Source: an uncultured Clostridia bacterium (GTDB taxonomy: Bacteria; Bacillota; Clostridia; Christensenellales; Borkfalkiaceae). From it: a stretch of 27,818 nt of DNA. This document shows, piece by piece, positions 1-8,455 of this stretch (its first letter is position 1; every line of letters starts with the position of its first letter). Made by a program: the position numbers and the translations under genes. The stretch is taken from the NCBI GenBank assembly GCA_944338265.1, contig CALVLO010000154.1, forward strand, positions 1 through 27,818, in the 5' to 3' direction. The notes under the pieces were generated by a model that was not told the DNA's origin, ran no database searches, and saw only the letters and a list, made by a program, of their open reading frames with translations.

Positions 1-714
1 CTTGCTGATTTTATGTATGATAACATGATGTTGGAGATGAATGTCATTCATTCAGCATGGCAAAACGGCTGTAAAAAATTAGAGTTCTTAGGGTCTTCTT
101 GTATCTATCCTCGTATGGCCCCGCAGCCGATGCAGGAGAATTATCTGCTCACATCGGAGTTGGAAAAAACAAACGAAGCATATGCGCTTGCAAAAATTTC
201 CGGTTTGAAATATTGTGAATATTTGAACAGACAATACGGTGCGGATTATATTTCAGTAATGCCCACCAATCTCTATGGCCCGAACGATAACTATCATCCC
301 ACGCACAGTCATGTGCTTCCTGCGCTGATCCGCCGTTTTCATGAGGCAAAGGTGCAGGGGCTACCCTTTGTTACTTGTTGGGGAGACGGGAGTCCGCTCC
401 GAGAATTTTTGTACGTGGACGATCTTGCGAATCTCTGCGTGTTTCTTATGAACAATTACAGCGGCAACGAGACCGTGAATGCGGGGACGGGGAAAGAGAT
501 CACGATCAAGGCGCTCACGGAACTGGTTGCGGAAGTGGTAGGGTATCATGGTGAAATAAAATGGGACCCTTCAAAACCGAACGGTACGCCAAGAAAATTG
601 CTCGACGTTTCTAAGGCGGCGAAGATGGGATGGACTTACAAAACGGAGCTGAAAGACGGGATTCGTCTGGCTTATGAAGACTTCTTGAATAACCCTGTGC
701 GGGCGGAGAGATAA
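1..714 (+). CDS. fcl: GDP-L-fucose synthase, 5'-truncated by window edge
   Basis: The visible 237 residues are the C-terminal three quarters of GDP-L-fucose synthase (Fcl/WcaG), a cytoplasmic SDR-type epimerase/reductase that converts GDP-4-keto-6-deoxy-D-mannose to GDP-L-fucose with NADPH. The frame is open from base 1, so the ATG at 13 is internal and the Rossmann GxxGxxG motif lies outside the window. Family signatures seen are the LGSSCIYP stretch, the catalytic Tyr (codon 181-183) and Lys (193-195) of the YxxxK motif, a PTNLYGP segment, and an LREFLYVDDLA stretch. The stop is followed 4 bases later by the GT26 start, so the two genes are probably co-transcribed. GDP-mannose 4,6-dehydratase would be expected upstream. 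Identification is firm; only the 5' end is missing. Confidence 0.93.
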   Translation, partial: LADFMYDNMMLEMNVIHSAWQNGCKKLEFLGSSCIYPRMAPQPMQENYLLTSELEKTNEAYALAKISGLKYCEYLNRQYGADYISVMPTNLYGPNDNYHPTHSHVLPALIRRFHEAKVQGLPFVTCWGDGSPLREFLYVDDLANLCVFLMNNYSGNETVNAGTGKEITIKALTELVAEVVGYHGEIKWDPSKPNGTPRKLLDVSKAAKMGWTYKTELKDGIRLAYEDFLNNPVRAER

Positions 715-718
715 CGCA

Positions 719-1498
719 ATGGAAGAGCCGACACGGCACGATCGCTTGGTTGACAAGTCTATAATCCCCGTTTGTACGATCATGGGAGTGAATATCGCGG
801 CGATCGATATGCAATGGCTTGTCGCGTTCACCAAAGAGCATATAAAAGAGCTCTCGGGAGATTATATGTGTGTATCCAATGTACACACTACGGTTATGAG
901 CTATGACGATGAGACGTATTGTGCCGTGCAAAATGGTGGGATCATGGCGATCCCGGACGGTGGTCCGCTTAGTTCCGTTGGCAGGAAGCGCGGCTTTTCA
1001 AATATGCGGCGCACGACCGGACCCGACTATATGGGGGAAATCTTTAAGATTTCTGCCGAGAACGGATATCGGCATTTCTTCTATGGCTCCACGCAAGAGA
1101 CGCTCGATCTGCTCAAAGAAAAATTGGAAACGAACTATCCCGGGATCACGATCGCAGGGATGTACAGCCCGCCCTATCGTACTTTAACGGAGGAAGAGGA
1201 TGCGGCGGTCATTCAAATGATCTCGGAAGCCGACGCAGACTTTGTATGGGTCGGCTTGGGAGCTCCAAAACAGGAGCGATGGATGGCGGAACACCAGTGG
1301 AAGATAAACGGTTTTATGGTGGGCGTCGGCGCAGGGTTTGATTACTTTGCCGATAAGATCAAGCGCGCTCCCAAATGGATGCAAAAGTGCAATCTGGAGT
1401 GGCTGTATCGGTTCTTGCAGGAGCCGAAGAGATTGTTCAAGCGCTACTTTTATTCCAATCCGAAATTTATCTGGAATGCGGTGATCAGGAAAAAATGA
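719..1498 (+). CDS. WecG/TagA/CpsF family (GT26) glycosyltransferase
   Basis: This 259-residue protein matches the GT26 family, which adds an N-acetylmannosamine, mannosaminuronate or other sugar to a lipid-linked acceptor at the inner membrane face. Visible family features are the SNVHTTV segment, a PDG motif with the likely catalytic Asp at residue 80, the RTTGPDYM segment and the GLGAPKQERWM motif in the C-terminal half. The basic, aromatic C-terminus (residues about 220-259) is typical of the membrane-contacting tail. A GGAGAG Shine-Dalgarno at 705-710 sits 8 bases before the ATG at 719. An internal ATG at 782 would remove 21 residues but lacks such a site. The stop overlaps the next start (ATGA at 1495-1498), which implies translational coupling. 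The exact donor sugar cannot be read from sequence. Confidence 0.9.
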   Translation: MEEPTRHDRLVDKSIIPVCTIMGVNIAAIDMQWLVAFTKEHIKELSGDYMCVSNVHTTVMSYDDETYCAVQNGGIMAIPDGGPLSSVGRKRGFSNMRRTTGPDYMGEIFKISAENGYRHFFYGSTQETLDLLKEKLETNYPGITIAGMYSPPYRTLTEEEDAAVIQMISEADADFVWVGLGAPKQERWMAEHQWKINGFMVGVGAGFDYFADKIKRAPKWMQKCNLEWLYRFLQEPKRLFKRYFYSNPKFIWNAVIRKK

Positions 1499-2694
1499 TG
1501 GAAAAGAAGCCGAAGATTCTGCTTGTGCACAATTACTATAAGATCCCGGGCGGAGAAGATACCGTCGTCGTCAATGAAAAAAAATTATTGGAAGAAAACG
1601 GCCATGAAGTCATCCTTTATACTCGCCATAACAACGAGCTGGATCATATGTCTTTTTTTCAAAAGATATTGCTGCCGTTTCGGGCGATCTTTAACCGCAA
1701 GACGTATCGTGATGTGATCAGGATCATCCGTGAGGAACGTATCGACATTGTACATGTCCACAATACGCTTACCCTGATCAGTCCGTCTGTCTACTATGCC
1801 GCTCGCAAGTGCGGCGTCCCTGTTGTGCAGACGGTGCATAATTTTCGGTTGATCTGTCCGGCTGCGACACTGTATCGCGACGGACATATCTGCGAGGACT
1901 GCCTGCAGAAGGGACTCCGTTGCGCAGTTCGTCATAAATGCTATCGCGGCAGCCGTATGCAGACGCTGATGAGCGTTGCGATTTTGAAATACCACCGCAT
2001 GCGCGGGATCTACCGGAAGATCAATTATATCTGCCTGACGGAGTTCAACAAAAAGATGCTCGTCGGACACTCCGACATCCCTGCAGAGAGGGTATTTGTA
2101 AAACCGAATTTTACATTTCGCGACGAGGAAATTGCCATCGTTCCGTATGAAAAACGCAAAAGGCAGTTTGTGTTCGTCGGAAGACTTGAAACATTAAAAG
2201 GGATCGATAAACTCTTTCAGGCTTGGCAAGAACTCGGGGAAGATGCCCCTGAATTGGTCGTATGCGGATCCGGACCTCTGGAAGAATGGTGCAAGAATTT
2301 CATCGCCGAGCATGGGATGAAGAACATTCAGATGCTCGGTCAGGTCGACAATCAGACAGTGAAACGTATCATGGCGCAATCATTGGCACTGATTTTTCCC
2401 ACGCAGTGGTATGAAGGATTTCCAATGACGATCGTAGAGGCGTATTCTGTTGGAACTCCCGTGATCGGTCCGGATATGGGAAATGTCGGCGATCTTATCA
2501 TCGATGGTGTTACGGGATGGAAATATAATACAAATTGCAAATGTCAAGTCCTCTTAAACAATTTGGAAAAATATCAGAATAAGAATGAGAATATAAAATT
2601 GAATTTTAACATAAAAGAAGATTTTTCTCCATTAAGTAATTATAGAAATTTAAAAAAAATATATGATATCATTTTAAATGGATCCGGTAAATAA
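1495..2694 (+). CDS. GT4-family glycosyltransferase
   Basis: This 399-residue GT-B fold transferase (GT4) probably adds one sugar of the repeat unit in the cytoplasm. The N-terminal half has the start KILLVHNYY, a PGGEDTVV loop and a VHVHNTL segment. The C-terminal half has FVGRLETLKGIDKL and the E-x7-E motif (Glu307 and Glu315, in WYEGFPMTIVEAYS), which binds the nucleotide-sugar donor. I chose the ATG at 1495, which overlaps the GT26 stop; an upstream in-frame codon at 1375 lies inside GT26 and is unlikely. Cysteine clustering near residues 115-145 (CPAATLYRDGHICEDC and following) is typical of a subgroup of these enzymes. From about base 2520 the sequence turns abruptly AT-rich, so the last 55 or so codons look like the neighbouring wzy region rather than the rest of the gene. 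Confidence 0.9.
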   Translation: MMEKKPKILLVHNYYKIPGGEDTVVVNEKKLLEENGHEVILYTRHNNELDHMSFFQKILLPFRAIFNRKTYRDVIRIIREERIDIVHVHNTLTLISPSVYYAARKCGVPVVQTVHNFRLICPAATLYRDGHICEDCLQKGLRCAVRHKCYRGSRMQTLMSVAILKYHRMRGIYRKINYICLTEFNKKMLVGHSDIPAERVFVKPNFTFRDEEIAIVPYEKRKRQFVFVGRLETLKGIDKLFQAWQELGEDAPELVVCGSGPLEEWCKNFIAEHGMKNIQMLGQVDNQTVKRIMAQSLALIFPTQWYEGFPMTIVEAYSVGTPVIGPDMGNVGDLIIDGVTGWKYNTNCKCQVLLNNLEKYQNKNENIKLNFNIKEDFSPLSNYRNLKKIYDIILNGSGK

Positions 2695-2697
2695 ATC

Positions 2698-3984
2698 ATG
2701 ATGGCTTCAAACAAAACGTTTTCATATCATAGAGTTGGATTTGCGGGTAAAATCTATATAGTATTTTTCTTGTTTTCATTTATATTTGGAGATTCCTTTT
2801 TGCAATTAGATATTGGATTGGGACTTAATCCATTTTATATATTTGTCTTTTTTTCTTTATTGCATTTTTTCATAAATTTATATAATAGAAAAATAAATTT
2901 TTTAAATGAAAAAATTTCAAAAGTTGCGATTATATTCTTTTTTTGGGTAATGATATACGTGCTCTTGTCCTTTCTTGATGTACAAAGAATATTAGAACTG
3001 GATGGGGTTTCCATTGACAAAAAATATATTTTCAGACAGGGATATTGGGTTTGTTTAATCCCATGCGCTTTTGATATTATTGCGGAGTGGAAAAAAATAT
3101 CGTTTTCATCATTAAAAAAATACAGTAAATTCTTTTTGATTTTATTAGTTTTAATAGTTATTCTTTGGAAAGCAAATTTTACAATACCATTTTTGGAATT
3201 TGACCACGCGACTTTGAATTTCTTTATTCCATTATTAGCGATGTTGTTATATTATTTGAATGATGATTTTCGATATGTATTATTATATTTGGTTACAATC
3301 ATAATTACTTTTCCAGGCATGGCGACATATATAATGGGCGATATTCTTATTTTTGCGGTTATTTTAGTTGATTATATCGTAAGAAAAAGGAAAATGATTT
3401 CATCTAAAGCCTTATACAATTTTATTTGCATATTGCTTCCTGTTTTTATTATTTCAGCATTGGTAGTTCTATTTTTGCTTTCTAATTCGGATCCGAACAC
3501 AGGATGGAGGCTTTCGTATTGGAAAAATGAGTTCGAGATACTTTTGAATAATTTTTTATTTGGCGTTGGATTTGGAACGGGCTATGGAAGTACTGATTTA
3601 TTACACTCTATAAACAATCCCAATGTTTTTTTAGAGCAAGATCCTTTTGAAATATCATCACTTTATATTGCACAGCACAACTCTTTTATGAACATATTTT
3701 ATCGAGTTGGGTTAATAGGGCTTTTGATTTTTATTTATTTTATATTGCTTTTTGCAAAAAAATATTTTAAGTCAAATATAACGTCTTTTACCAGTTTTGG
3801 TTTTACATTTTTCTTATATGGAGTATTAATAATTTTCTTCAATCCCGGATTGGAAAGCCCAAGATTTTGTATTTCTTTTTTAATAGGAATTGTATTATTT
3901 TCAATAGCCTTATTACAATCTAAAACAGATAAACGAGATGGTCTATATTCTAGATCAATTATATATGAGACATATGGAAAATAA
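2698..3984 (+). CDS. Wzy-like O-antigen/capsule repeat-unit polymerase
   Basis: This is a 428-residue, very hydrophobic protein. By eye there are about 11-12 membrane segments, for example near residues 17-33, 40-60, 74-92, 143-160, 193-225, 236-261, 330-355, 362-380 and 388-407. A large hydrophilic loop lies at about 265-325 before the last three segments. Near this loop is a GWRLSYWKNEFE segment followed by FGVGFGTGYG, and then a QHNSFMNIFYRVGLIG stretch, the arrangement typical of O-antigen ligase/polymerase (Wzy_C-like) proteins. Wzy joins lipid-linked repeat units on the outer face of the membrane. The role fits the Wzx flippase at 16605. The gene is strongly AT-rich compared with its neighbours, as is usual for the serotype-specific part of such loci. 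The family is divergent, so polymerase rather than ligase is an inference from context. Confidence 0.78.
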   Translation: MMASNKTFSYHRVGFAGKIYIVFFLFSFIFGDSFLQLDIGLGLNPFYIFVFFSLLHFFINLYNRKINFLNEKISKVAIIFFFWVMIYVLLSFLDVQRILELDGVSIDKKYIFRQGYWVCLIPCAFDIIAEWKKISFSSLKKYSKFFLILLVLIVILWKANFTIPFLEFDHATLNFFIPLLAMLLYYLNDDFRYVLLYLVTIIITFPGMATYIMGDILIFAVILVDYIVRKRKMISSKALYNFICILLPVFIISALVVLFLLSNSDPNTGWRLSYWKNEFEILLNNFLFGVGFGTGYGSTDLLHSINNPNVFLEQDPFEISSLYIAQHNSFMNIFYRVGLIGLLIFIYFILLFAKKYFKSNITSFTSFGFTFFLYGVLIIFFNPGLESPRFCISFLIGIVLFSIALLQSKTDKRDGLYSRSIIYETYGK

Positions 3985-4861
3985 AAAATTATCAGTAATT
4001 ATTGTGTCATTTGTAAATATTTCTATTTTAAAAGACTGTTTGGATTCTATAAAAAAGTACAACGATATCGGTGATGCTTTAGAGGTTATTGTCTCAGACA
4101 ATAGCCCAACATATGATTTGGTGAACAGAATTCATGCAGAATACTCTTGGGTGACGATTATAAAAAATGAAAACATAGGTTTTGGGGCTGGGAATAATCG
4201 TGGAGCCGAGATTTCAAAAGGTGATTATTTATTATTCTTGAATCCAGATACGGTTTTAATAGAACCAATATTTCAGTTTGCTATTGATAAGTTTTATGAA
4301 GACTCTGACCTTGGTTTATTTGGCGTCCAACTAGTTTCAAGAAATTTAAAGAAAACATATTCGTTCTTTATGATGGACCGAGAGGGTATTTTCTCTTTGT
4401 TACAAAGCAGATGGCATTATTTTTTCAATACTTTTTCCTCTGATAAGATGTTTATTTCTGGCGCAGATTTGTTTGTTCGTCGAACTTCTTTTGAGGAGGC
4501 TGGCATGTTCGATGAGAACATTTTCATGTATAAGGAGGAACCAGATTTAACTAAGAGAATTAAAAGTGGTTCAAAATCGAATAAAATTTGTTATTTTAAA
4601 GAAAAAAAGATTGTTCATTTAGAGGGTGGGACAGATGTAAAGGATGAGAGCTATAAAATTAAATTTGCGAAAAGATTAGTCGAGACGGATAAATATTATT
4701 GCCACAAGTATGGTCTTCAACTGCAAGGTGTCTTAAAACAAAAATTAAGACGTTCAAGATTCAAAATAATCATATTGACATTATTCTTTCGGCGACACCG
4801 CGCACGCATTGAAAAGGAAGTATATCATGTCTACAAAGAAGCGCTTATAAATTCAAGGTGA
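3974..4861 (+). CDS. GT2-family glycosyltransferase, rhamnosyltransferase-like
   Basis: This 295-residue GT-A fold transferase opens with MENKKLSVIIVSFVN. It shows the SDNSP donor-binding Asp, the NIGFGAGNNRG segment and the metal-binding LNPDT motif. A later stretch (GADLFVRRTSFEEAGMFDENIFMY followed by KEEPDLTKRI) places the enzyme with WbbL-like rhamnosyltransferases and related GT2 enzymes. I prefer the ATG at 3974 because the conserved beta-strand begins 4 residues later; ATGs at 3938 and 3965 are also in frame. The start overlaps the wzy stop by 11 bases. The gene shares the AT-rich composition of wzy until about base 4790, where the composition returns towards that of rmlA. Acceptor and donor are unknown; dTDP-L-rhamnose made by the adjacent genes is a candidate donor. 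Confidence 0.87.
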   Translation: MENKKLSVIIVSFVNISILKDCLDSIKKYNDIGDALEVIVSDNSPTYDLVNRIHAEYSWVTIIKNENIGFGAGNNRGAEISKGDYLLFLNPDTVLIEPIFQFAIDKFYEDSDLGLFGVQLVSRNLKKTYSFFMMDREGIFSLLQSRWHYFFNTFSSDKMFISGADLFVRRTSFEEAGMFDENIFMYKEEPDLTKRIKSGSKSNKICYFKEKKIVHLEGGTDVKDESYKIKFAKRLVETDKYYCHKYGLQLQGVLKQKLRRSRFKIIILTLFFRRHRARIEKEVYHVYKEALINSR

Positions 4862-4865
4862 GATG

Positions 4866-5750
4866 ATGAAGGGAATTATTTTAGCCGGTGGATCCGGAAC
4901 AAGATTATATCCCCTGACGCGGGTGACGAGCAAGCAGTTGTTGCCCATCTATGACAAGCCGATGATCTATTATCCGCTGTCGACATTGATGTTGGCGGGG
5001 ATCAAGGATATTCTCATTATTTCCACGCCGGAGGATACGCCGCGGTTTGAGCAGCTGTTTTCCGACGGAAAGAAGCTTGGATTAAATTTACAGTATGCGG
5101 TACAGCCTTATCCGGGCGGGCTTGCACAGGCGTTTCTCATCGGGGAAGATTTTATCGGCTCCGACGACGTCTGCATGGTCCTCGGCGACAATATCTTTTA
5201 CGGAAACGGACTTAAAAAGAGCCTCGCTAAGGCTGCAGAGAACCTCACGCGTAAGAAGGCAACGGTGTTCGGGTACTATGTCCCCGATCCCGAGCGGTTC
5301 GGGGTCGTGGAGTTCAATGATGCGGGGAAGGCGATTTCGATCGAAGAAAAGCCCATGGCTCCGAAGTCCAACTACGCGGTCGTCGGGCTGTACTTCTATC
5401 CGAACAGCGTTGTGCAGGTCGCCAAGTCGATCCGGCCTTCTGTAAGAGGGGAGCTGGAGATCACGACGGTCAATCAGGAATATCTGAAGCGTGACGATCT
5501 CGAAGTGATCACGTTCGGCAGAGGGTTTACATGGCTGGATACGGGAACGCACGAGTCACTTGCGGACGCAACGGCGTTCGTCCGTATGATCGAGCAACAT
5601 CAGGGGTTGAAAATCAGCTGTGTGGAAGAAATCGCCTATAAAAATGGATGGATCACACGCGAGGAACTCCTGGAGCAGGCGCAGCTGATGAAAAATAACG
5701 AGTACGGCAAGCACCTGAAGCAAGTTGCAGAGGACAAGATCTTATATTGA
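4866..5750 (+). CDS. rmlA: Glucose-1-phosphate thymidylyltransferase
   Basis: RmlA makes dTDP-glucose from dTTP and glucose 1-phosphate, the entry step for dTDP-L-rhamnose and for the 3-amino sugar pathway further down this locus. The 294-residue protein has the full set of signatures: the nucleotide-binding loop GGSGTRLYPLT at residues 8-18, KQLLPIYDKPMIYYPLS, VLGDNIFYG, the EEKP segment and a GFTWLDTGTH segment. Length is normal for the short RmlA class. The Shine-Dalgarno AAGGTGAG at 4855-4862 favours the ATG at 4866 over the one at 4863, since 4863 would abut it directly. The rmlB start follows 14 bases after the stop. This is the point where composition returns to the more GC-rich type. 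Confidence 0.97.
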   Translation: MKGIILAGGSGTRLYPLTRVTSKQLLPIYDKPMIYYPLSTLMLAGIKDILIISTPEDTPRFEQLFSDGKKLGLNLQYAVQPYPGGLAQAFLIGEDFIGSDDVCMVLGDNIFYGNGLKKSLAKAAENLTRKKATVFGYYVPDPERFGVVEFNDAGKAISIEEKPMAPKSNYAVVGLYFYPNSVVQVAKSIRPSVRGELEITTVNQEYLKRDDLEVITFGRGFTWLDTGTHESLADATAFVRMIEQHQGLKISCVEEIAYKNGWITREELLEQAQLMKNNEYGKHLKQVAEDKILY

Positions 5751-5764
5751 GAGGAGACAAACAA

Positions 5765-6787
5765 ATGACGATCATCGTAACGGGCGGGGCAGGATTTATC
5801 GGGAGCAATTTTATCTTTCATCTGCTCGCAAACCATCCGGAGGACCGCGTCGTATGTCTCGATAAGCTGACGTATGCGGGCAATCTTTCCACATTGAAAG
5901 GGGTGATGGACAAGCCCAATTTCCGCTTTGTCAAGGCGGATATCTGCGACAGGGAGGCGGTCTGTCGTCTCTTCGAGGAGGAGCATCCCGACATCGTGGT
6001 CAACTTCGCCGCGGAGAGTCACGTTGACAGGAGCATCGAGGATCCCGGCGTCTTTTTGCAGACGAACATCATCGGCACGTCCGTTCTGATGGACGCCTGC
6101 CGCAAGTACGGGATCAAGCGCTATCATCAGGTTTCGACGGACGAGGTATATGGCGATCTTCCGCTCGACCGTCCCGACCTCTTCTTCACCGAGGAGACGC
6201 CGCTGCACACGTCCAGCCCGTATTCGAGCTCCAAAGCGGCGGCGGATCTTCTGGTGCTCGCTTACCACAGGACGTACGGACTGCCTGTGACCATCAGCCG
6301 TTGTTCCAACAATTACGGACCTTATCATTTCCCCGAGAAGTTGATTCCGCTGATGATCGCAAATGCGCTCAACGACAAGCCGCTTCCCGTATACGGAAAA
6401 GGGGAGAACGTTCGCGACTGGCTGTATGTGGAGGACCACTGCAAGGCGATCGATCTCATCATTCATAAAGGAAGAGAGGGCGAAGTATATAACGTCGGCG
6501 GGCACAACGAAATGAGGAATATTGACATCGTCAAGCTCATCTGTAAGGCGTTGGAGAAACCCGAAAGCCTGATTACGTACGTTGCGGACCGCAAGGGACA
6601 CGATATGCGCTATGCGATCGACCCGACGAAGATCCACAACGAGCTCGGCTGGCTGCCTGAAACGAAGTTTGCGGACGGCATCAAAAAGACGATTCAATGG
6701 TATCTTGACAACAGAGAATGGTGGCAGGAGATCATCTCGGGCGAATATCAGAACTATTATCAGAAAATGTACGGAAACAGAGGCTGA
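5765..6787 (+). CDS. rmlB: dTDP-glucose 4,6-dehydratase
   Basis: RmlB converts dTDP-glucose to dTDP-4-keto-6-deoxyglucose using bound NAD+. This intermediate feeds both RmlC/RmlD and the FdtA/FdtB-type branch. The 340-residue protein has TGGAGFIGSNF at residues 6-16 for NAD, the STDEVYGDL motif with Asp126 and Glu127, and the catalytic Tyr153 and Lys157 in YSSSK. It also has the CSNNYGPYHFPEKLIPLM and GENVRDWLYVEDHC stretches specific to this enzyme. The start at 5765 is chosen because GAGGAG (5751-5756) lies at a proper distance and the Rossmann strand begins right after it; an in-frame ATG at 5747 overlaps the rmlA stop. Nothing unusual is seen. Confidence 0.97.
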   Translation: MTIIVTGGAGFIGSNFIFHLLANHPEDRVVCLDKLTYAGNLSTLKGVMDKPNFRFVKADICDREAVCRLFEEEHPDIVVNFAAESHVDRSIEDPGVFLQTNIIGTSVLMDACRKYGIKRYHQVSTDEVYGDLPLDRPDLFFTEETPLHTSSPYSSSKAAADLLVLAYHRTYGLPVTISRCSNNYGPYHFPEKLIPLMIANALNDKPLPVYGKGENVRDWLYVEDHCKAIDLIIHKGREGEVYNVGGHNEMRNIDIVKLICKALEKPESLITYVADRKGHDMRYAIDPTKIHNELGWLPETKFADGIKKTIQWYLDNREWWQEIISGEYQNYYQKMYGNRG

Positions 6788-6816
6788 TGGAAATTGATTT
6801 TGGAGCCTGAAAAGAA

Positions 6817-7677
6817 ATGAAAATACTTGTTACCGGCGTTAGGGGCCAGCTTGGCTATGACGTCGTCAATGAATGTCAAAAACGCGGGTACGATGCGATC
6901 GGCGTAGACGTTGAAGAGATGGATATCACCACTCCCGAAGCGGTTGACCGTGTGATTACTGCGACGGAGCCCGACGCTGTGATTCATTGCGCCGCATGGA
7001 CCGCGGTAGACGCGGCGGAGGATCCCGAAAACGCAGCCACGGTGCGTGCCGTCAATGCAGGCGGCACGCAGAATATCGCAACCGTCTGCAGGGAGCTGAA
7101 TTGCAAGTTGGTCTATATCTCCACCGATTACGTTTTTGACGGGCAGGGGACAAAGCCTTGGGAGCCGGACGAGAAGGACTACCGCCCGCTCAACGTCTAT
7201 GGGCAGACCAAACTCGAAGGCGAACTTGCCGTTGCGAATACGGTGGAAAAATATTTCATCGTGCGCATCGCGTGGGTGTTCGGCGTAAACGGGAAGAACT
7301 TCATCAAGACGATGCTGAACGTCGGCAAAACGCACGATACGATACGCGTTGTCAACGATCAGATCGGCACGCCGACGTATACTTACGATCTTGCGCGGTT
7401 GCTGGTCGATATGGCGGAGAGTGAGAAGTACGGTTACTATCATGCGACGAATGAGGGCGGGTATATCAGTTGGTATGACTTCGCCTGTGAAATTTTTCGT
7501 CAGGCGGGGTATCCGACGAAGGTGATCCCCGTCACGACCGTGGAATACGGACTTTCCAAAGCCAAGCGTCCGTTCAACAGCCGTCTGGATAAGCGTAAAC
7601 TTGTTGAGAACGGATTTACGCCGCTTCCCGATTGGAAGGATGCGTTGAAAAGATATTTGAAGGAAATCGGATATTGA
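6817..7677 (+). CDS. rmlD: dTDP-4-dehydrorhamnose reductase
   Basis: RmlD performs the last step of dTDP-L-rhamnose synthesis, reducing dTDP-4-keto-L-rhamnose with NAD(P)H. The 286-residue protein starts MKILVTGVRGQLGYDV (GxxGQLG nucleotide loop) and has HCAAWTAVDAAE, ISTDYVFDG and the YGQTK motif with Tyr128 and Lys132. IVRIAWVFG and NDQIGTPTYT segments typical of RmlD are also present. It lies 29 bases after rmlB. Its partner RmlC is not adjacent but follows two AT-rich acyltransferase genes, which suggests a later insertion between rmlD and rmlC. Confidence 0.96.
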   Translation: MKILVTGVRGQLGYDVVNECQKRGYDAIGVDVEEMDITTPEAVDRVITATEPDAVIHCAAWTAVDAAEDPENAATVRAVNAGGTQNIATVCRELNCKLVYISTDYVFDGQGTKPWEPDEKDYRPLNVYGQTKLEGELAVANTVEKYFIVRIAWVFGVNGKNFIKTMLNVGKTHDTIRVVNDQIGTPTYTYDLARLLVDMAESEKYGYYHATNEGGYISWYDFACEIFRQAGYPTKVIPVTTVEYGLSKAKRPFNSRLDKRKLVENGFTPLPDWKDALKRYLKEIGY

Positions 7678-7678
7678 T

Positions 7679-7771
7679 ATGGGGTTTAGAAAAATATTAC
7701 GATATTTGTGTCAATTTAGTCTTTTGAAAACAATACGATTAAATCTTAAATATTTTGGGTGGGGGGGATAA
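7679..7771 (+). other. 5' fragment of the first acyltransferase gene, ended by a frameshift at a G7 tract
   Basis: An ATG at 7679, one base after the rmlD stop, opens a 30-codon frame. Its product is basic and hydrophobic (start MGFRKILRYLCQ, end NLKYFGWGG) and stops at TAA 7769-7771. Related acyltransferases usually carry such an N-terminal segment just before the first strand that here begins at IIHPYIIV in the next frame. The break falls exactly at the run of seven G at 7761-7767. One added G, two removed G, or a -1 ribosomal slip would join this fragment to the body and give about 228 residues. I read this as the true 5' end of the gene rather than a separate small gene. Confidence 0.7.
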
Positions 7772-8364
7772 TACACCCTTATATTATCGTAGCGAAAAAC
7801 GTAAAAATTTTACAGGCAAAAGGTAGTGTCAATATTAGTAAAAACTCACCTAAAGGGCTGGTCAAGATTGGCTTTTATGTTGTGGGGATAGCGGATAAAA
7901 AATATGAAAGAGGTATTTGGCAAAACTCGGGAGAAATTATTTTTCATGGAAAAGCGTACTTTGGTTCAGGTGTTCGGATTTCCAATGGAGGAGTTTTAGA
8001 GTTTGGGGAGGATGTCACCATAACAGCAAATTCGGCAATTATCTGTCATAAGAGAATTTGTATTGGTAATGGTTGTTTGATTTCATGGGATAATTTGTTT
8101 ATGGATACAGATTTTCATACTATATATCACGCACATTCTGATGACCAAACGTCTAACAGCATTCTCAATGAGGCGCGTGACATCATTATAGGGGATCGGT
8201 GTTGGCTTTGTTGTAGATGTATGATTTTAAAAGGTACACGGATAGCGTCGGACACAGTTGTGGCGGCGGGAAGCACATTAGCAGGAAAGACCATAGATAC
8301 GAATCATGTTATTATTGGGAACCAAGGGAAAATAATTAAAGAGAATATCGTATGGCATGGTTGA
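7759..8364 (+). CDS. Hexapeptide-repeat (LbH) acyltransferase, out of frame with its 5' end
   Basis: The intact body codes for about 198 residues from IIHPYIIVAKNV onward plus a few codons from a GTG at 7759. It is a left-handed beta-helix acyltransferase of the kind that O-acetylates or N-acylates sugars in capsule loci. Imperfect hexapeptide turns are visible (GSGVRISNGGVLEFG, ITANSAIICHKRICIGNG, IIIGDRCWLCC, GTRIASDTVVAAGS). The FMDTDFHTIY stretch carries the likely catalytic His. The C-terminus is complete. Translation from GTG 7759 would lack the N-terminal segment encoded at 7679-7771, and I see no good ribosome binding site for it, so as written the gene may be off or expressed only by slippage. 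The acceptor sugar and acyl group are unknown. Strongly AT-rich relative to rmlD. Confidence 0.72.
   Translation: MGGIIHPYIIVAKNVKILQAKGSVNISKNSPKGLVKIGFYVVGIADKKYERGIWQNSGEIIFHGKAYFGSGVRISNGGVLEFGEDVTITANSAIICHKRICIGNGCLISWDNLFMDTDFHTIYHAHSDDQTSNSILNEARDIIIGDRCWLCCRCMILKGTRIASDTVVAAGSTLAGKTIDTNHVIIGNQGKIIKENIVWHG
7761..7767 (+). repeat. Homopolymeric G7 tract, possible slippage site
   Basis: Seven consecutive G residues interrupt an otherwise AT-rich gene (with another GGGT just before). Outside GC-rich core genes, no other run of seven or more G occurs in the window except the G9 tract at 15433-15441. The tract sits exactly at the frame change of the acyltransferase gene. Tracts of this kind change length by slipped-strand mispairing and are also prone to length miscalls. 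Confidence 0.75.
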
Positions 8365-8455
8365 AACCGTAATGATTAGAATGTTCGTTTTTTAGTGCTA
8401 TGCGGCGAGTGTATAGATGCACTGTTAAAATTCTTAAAGGGAATTGGATACAAAT

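Noticed and set aside
5636..6697. 353-codon minus-strand frame opposite rmlB
   Set aside because: Shadow of rmlB; composition is typical of antisense reading and no family features are seen.
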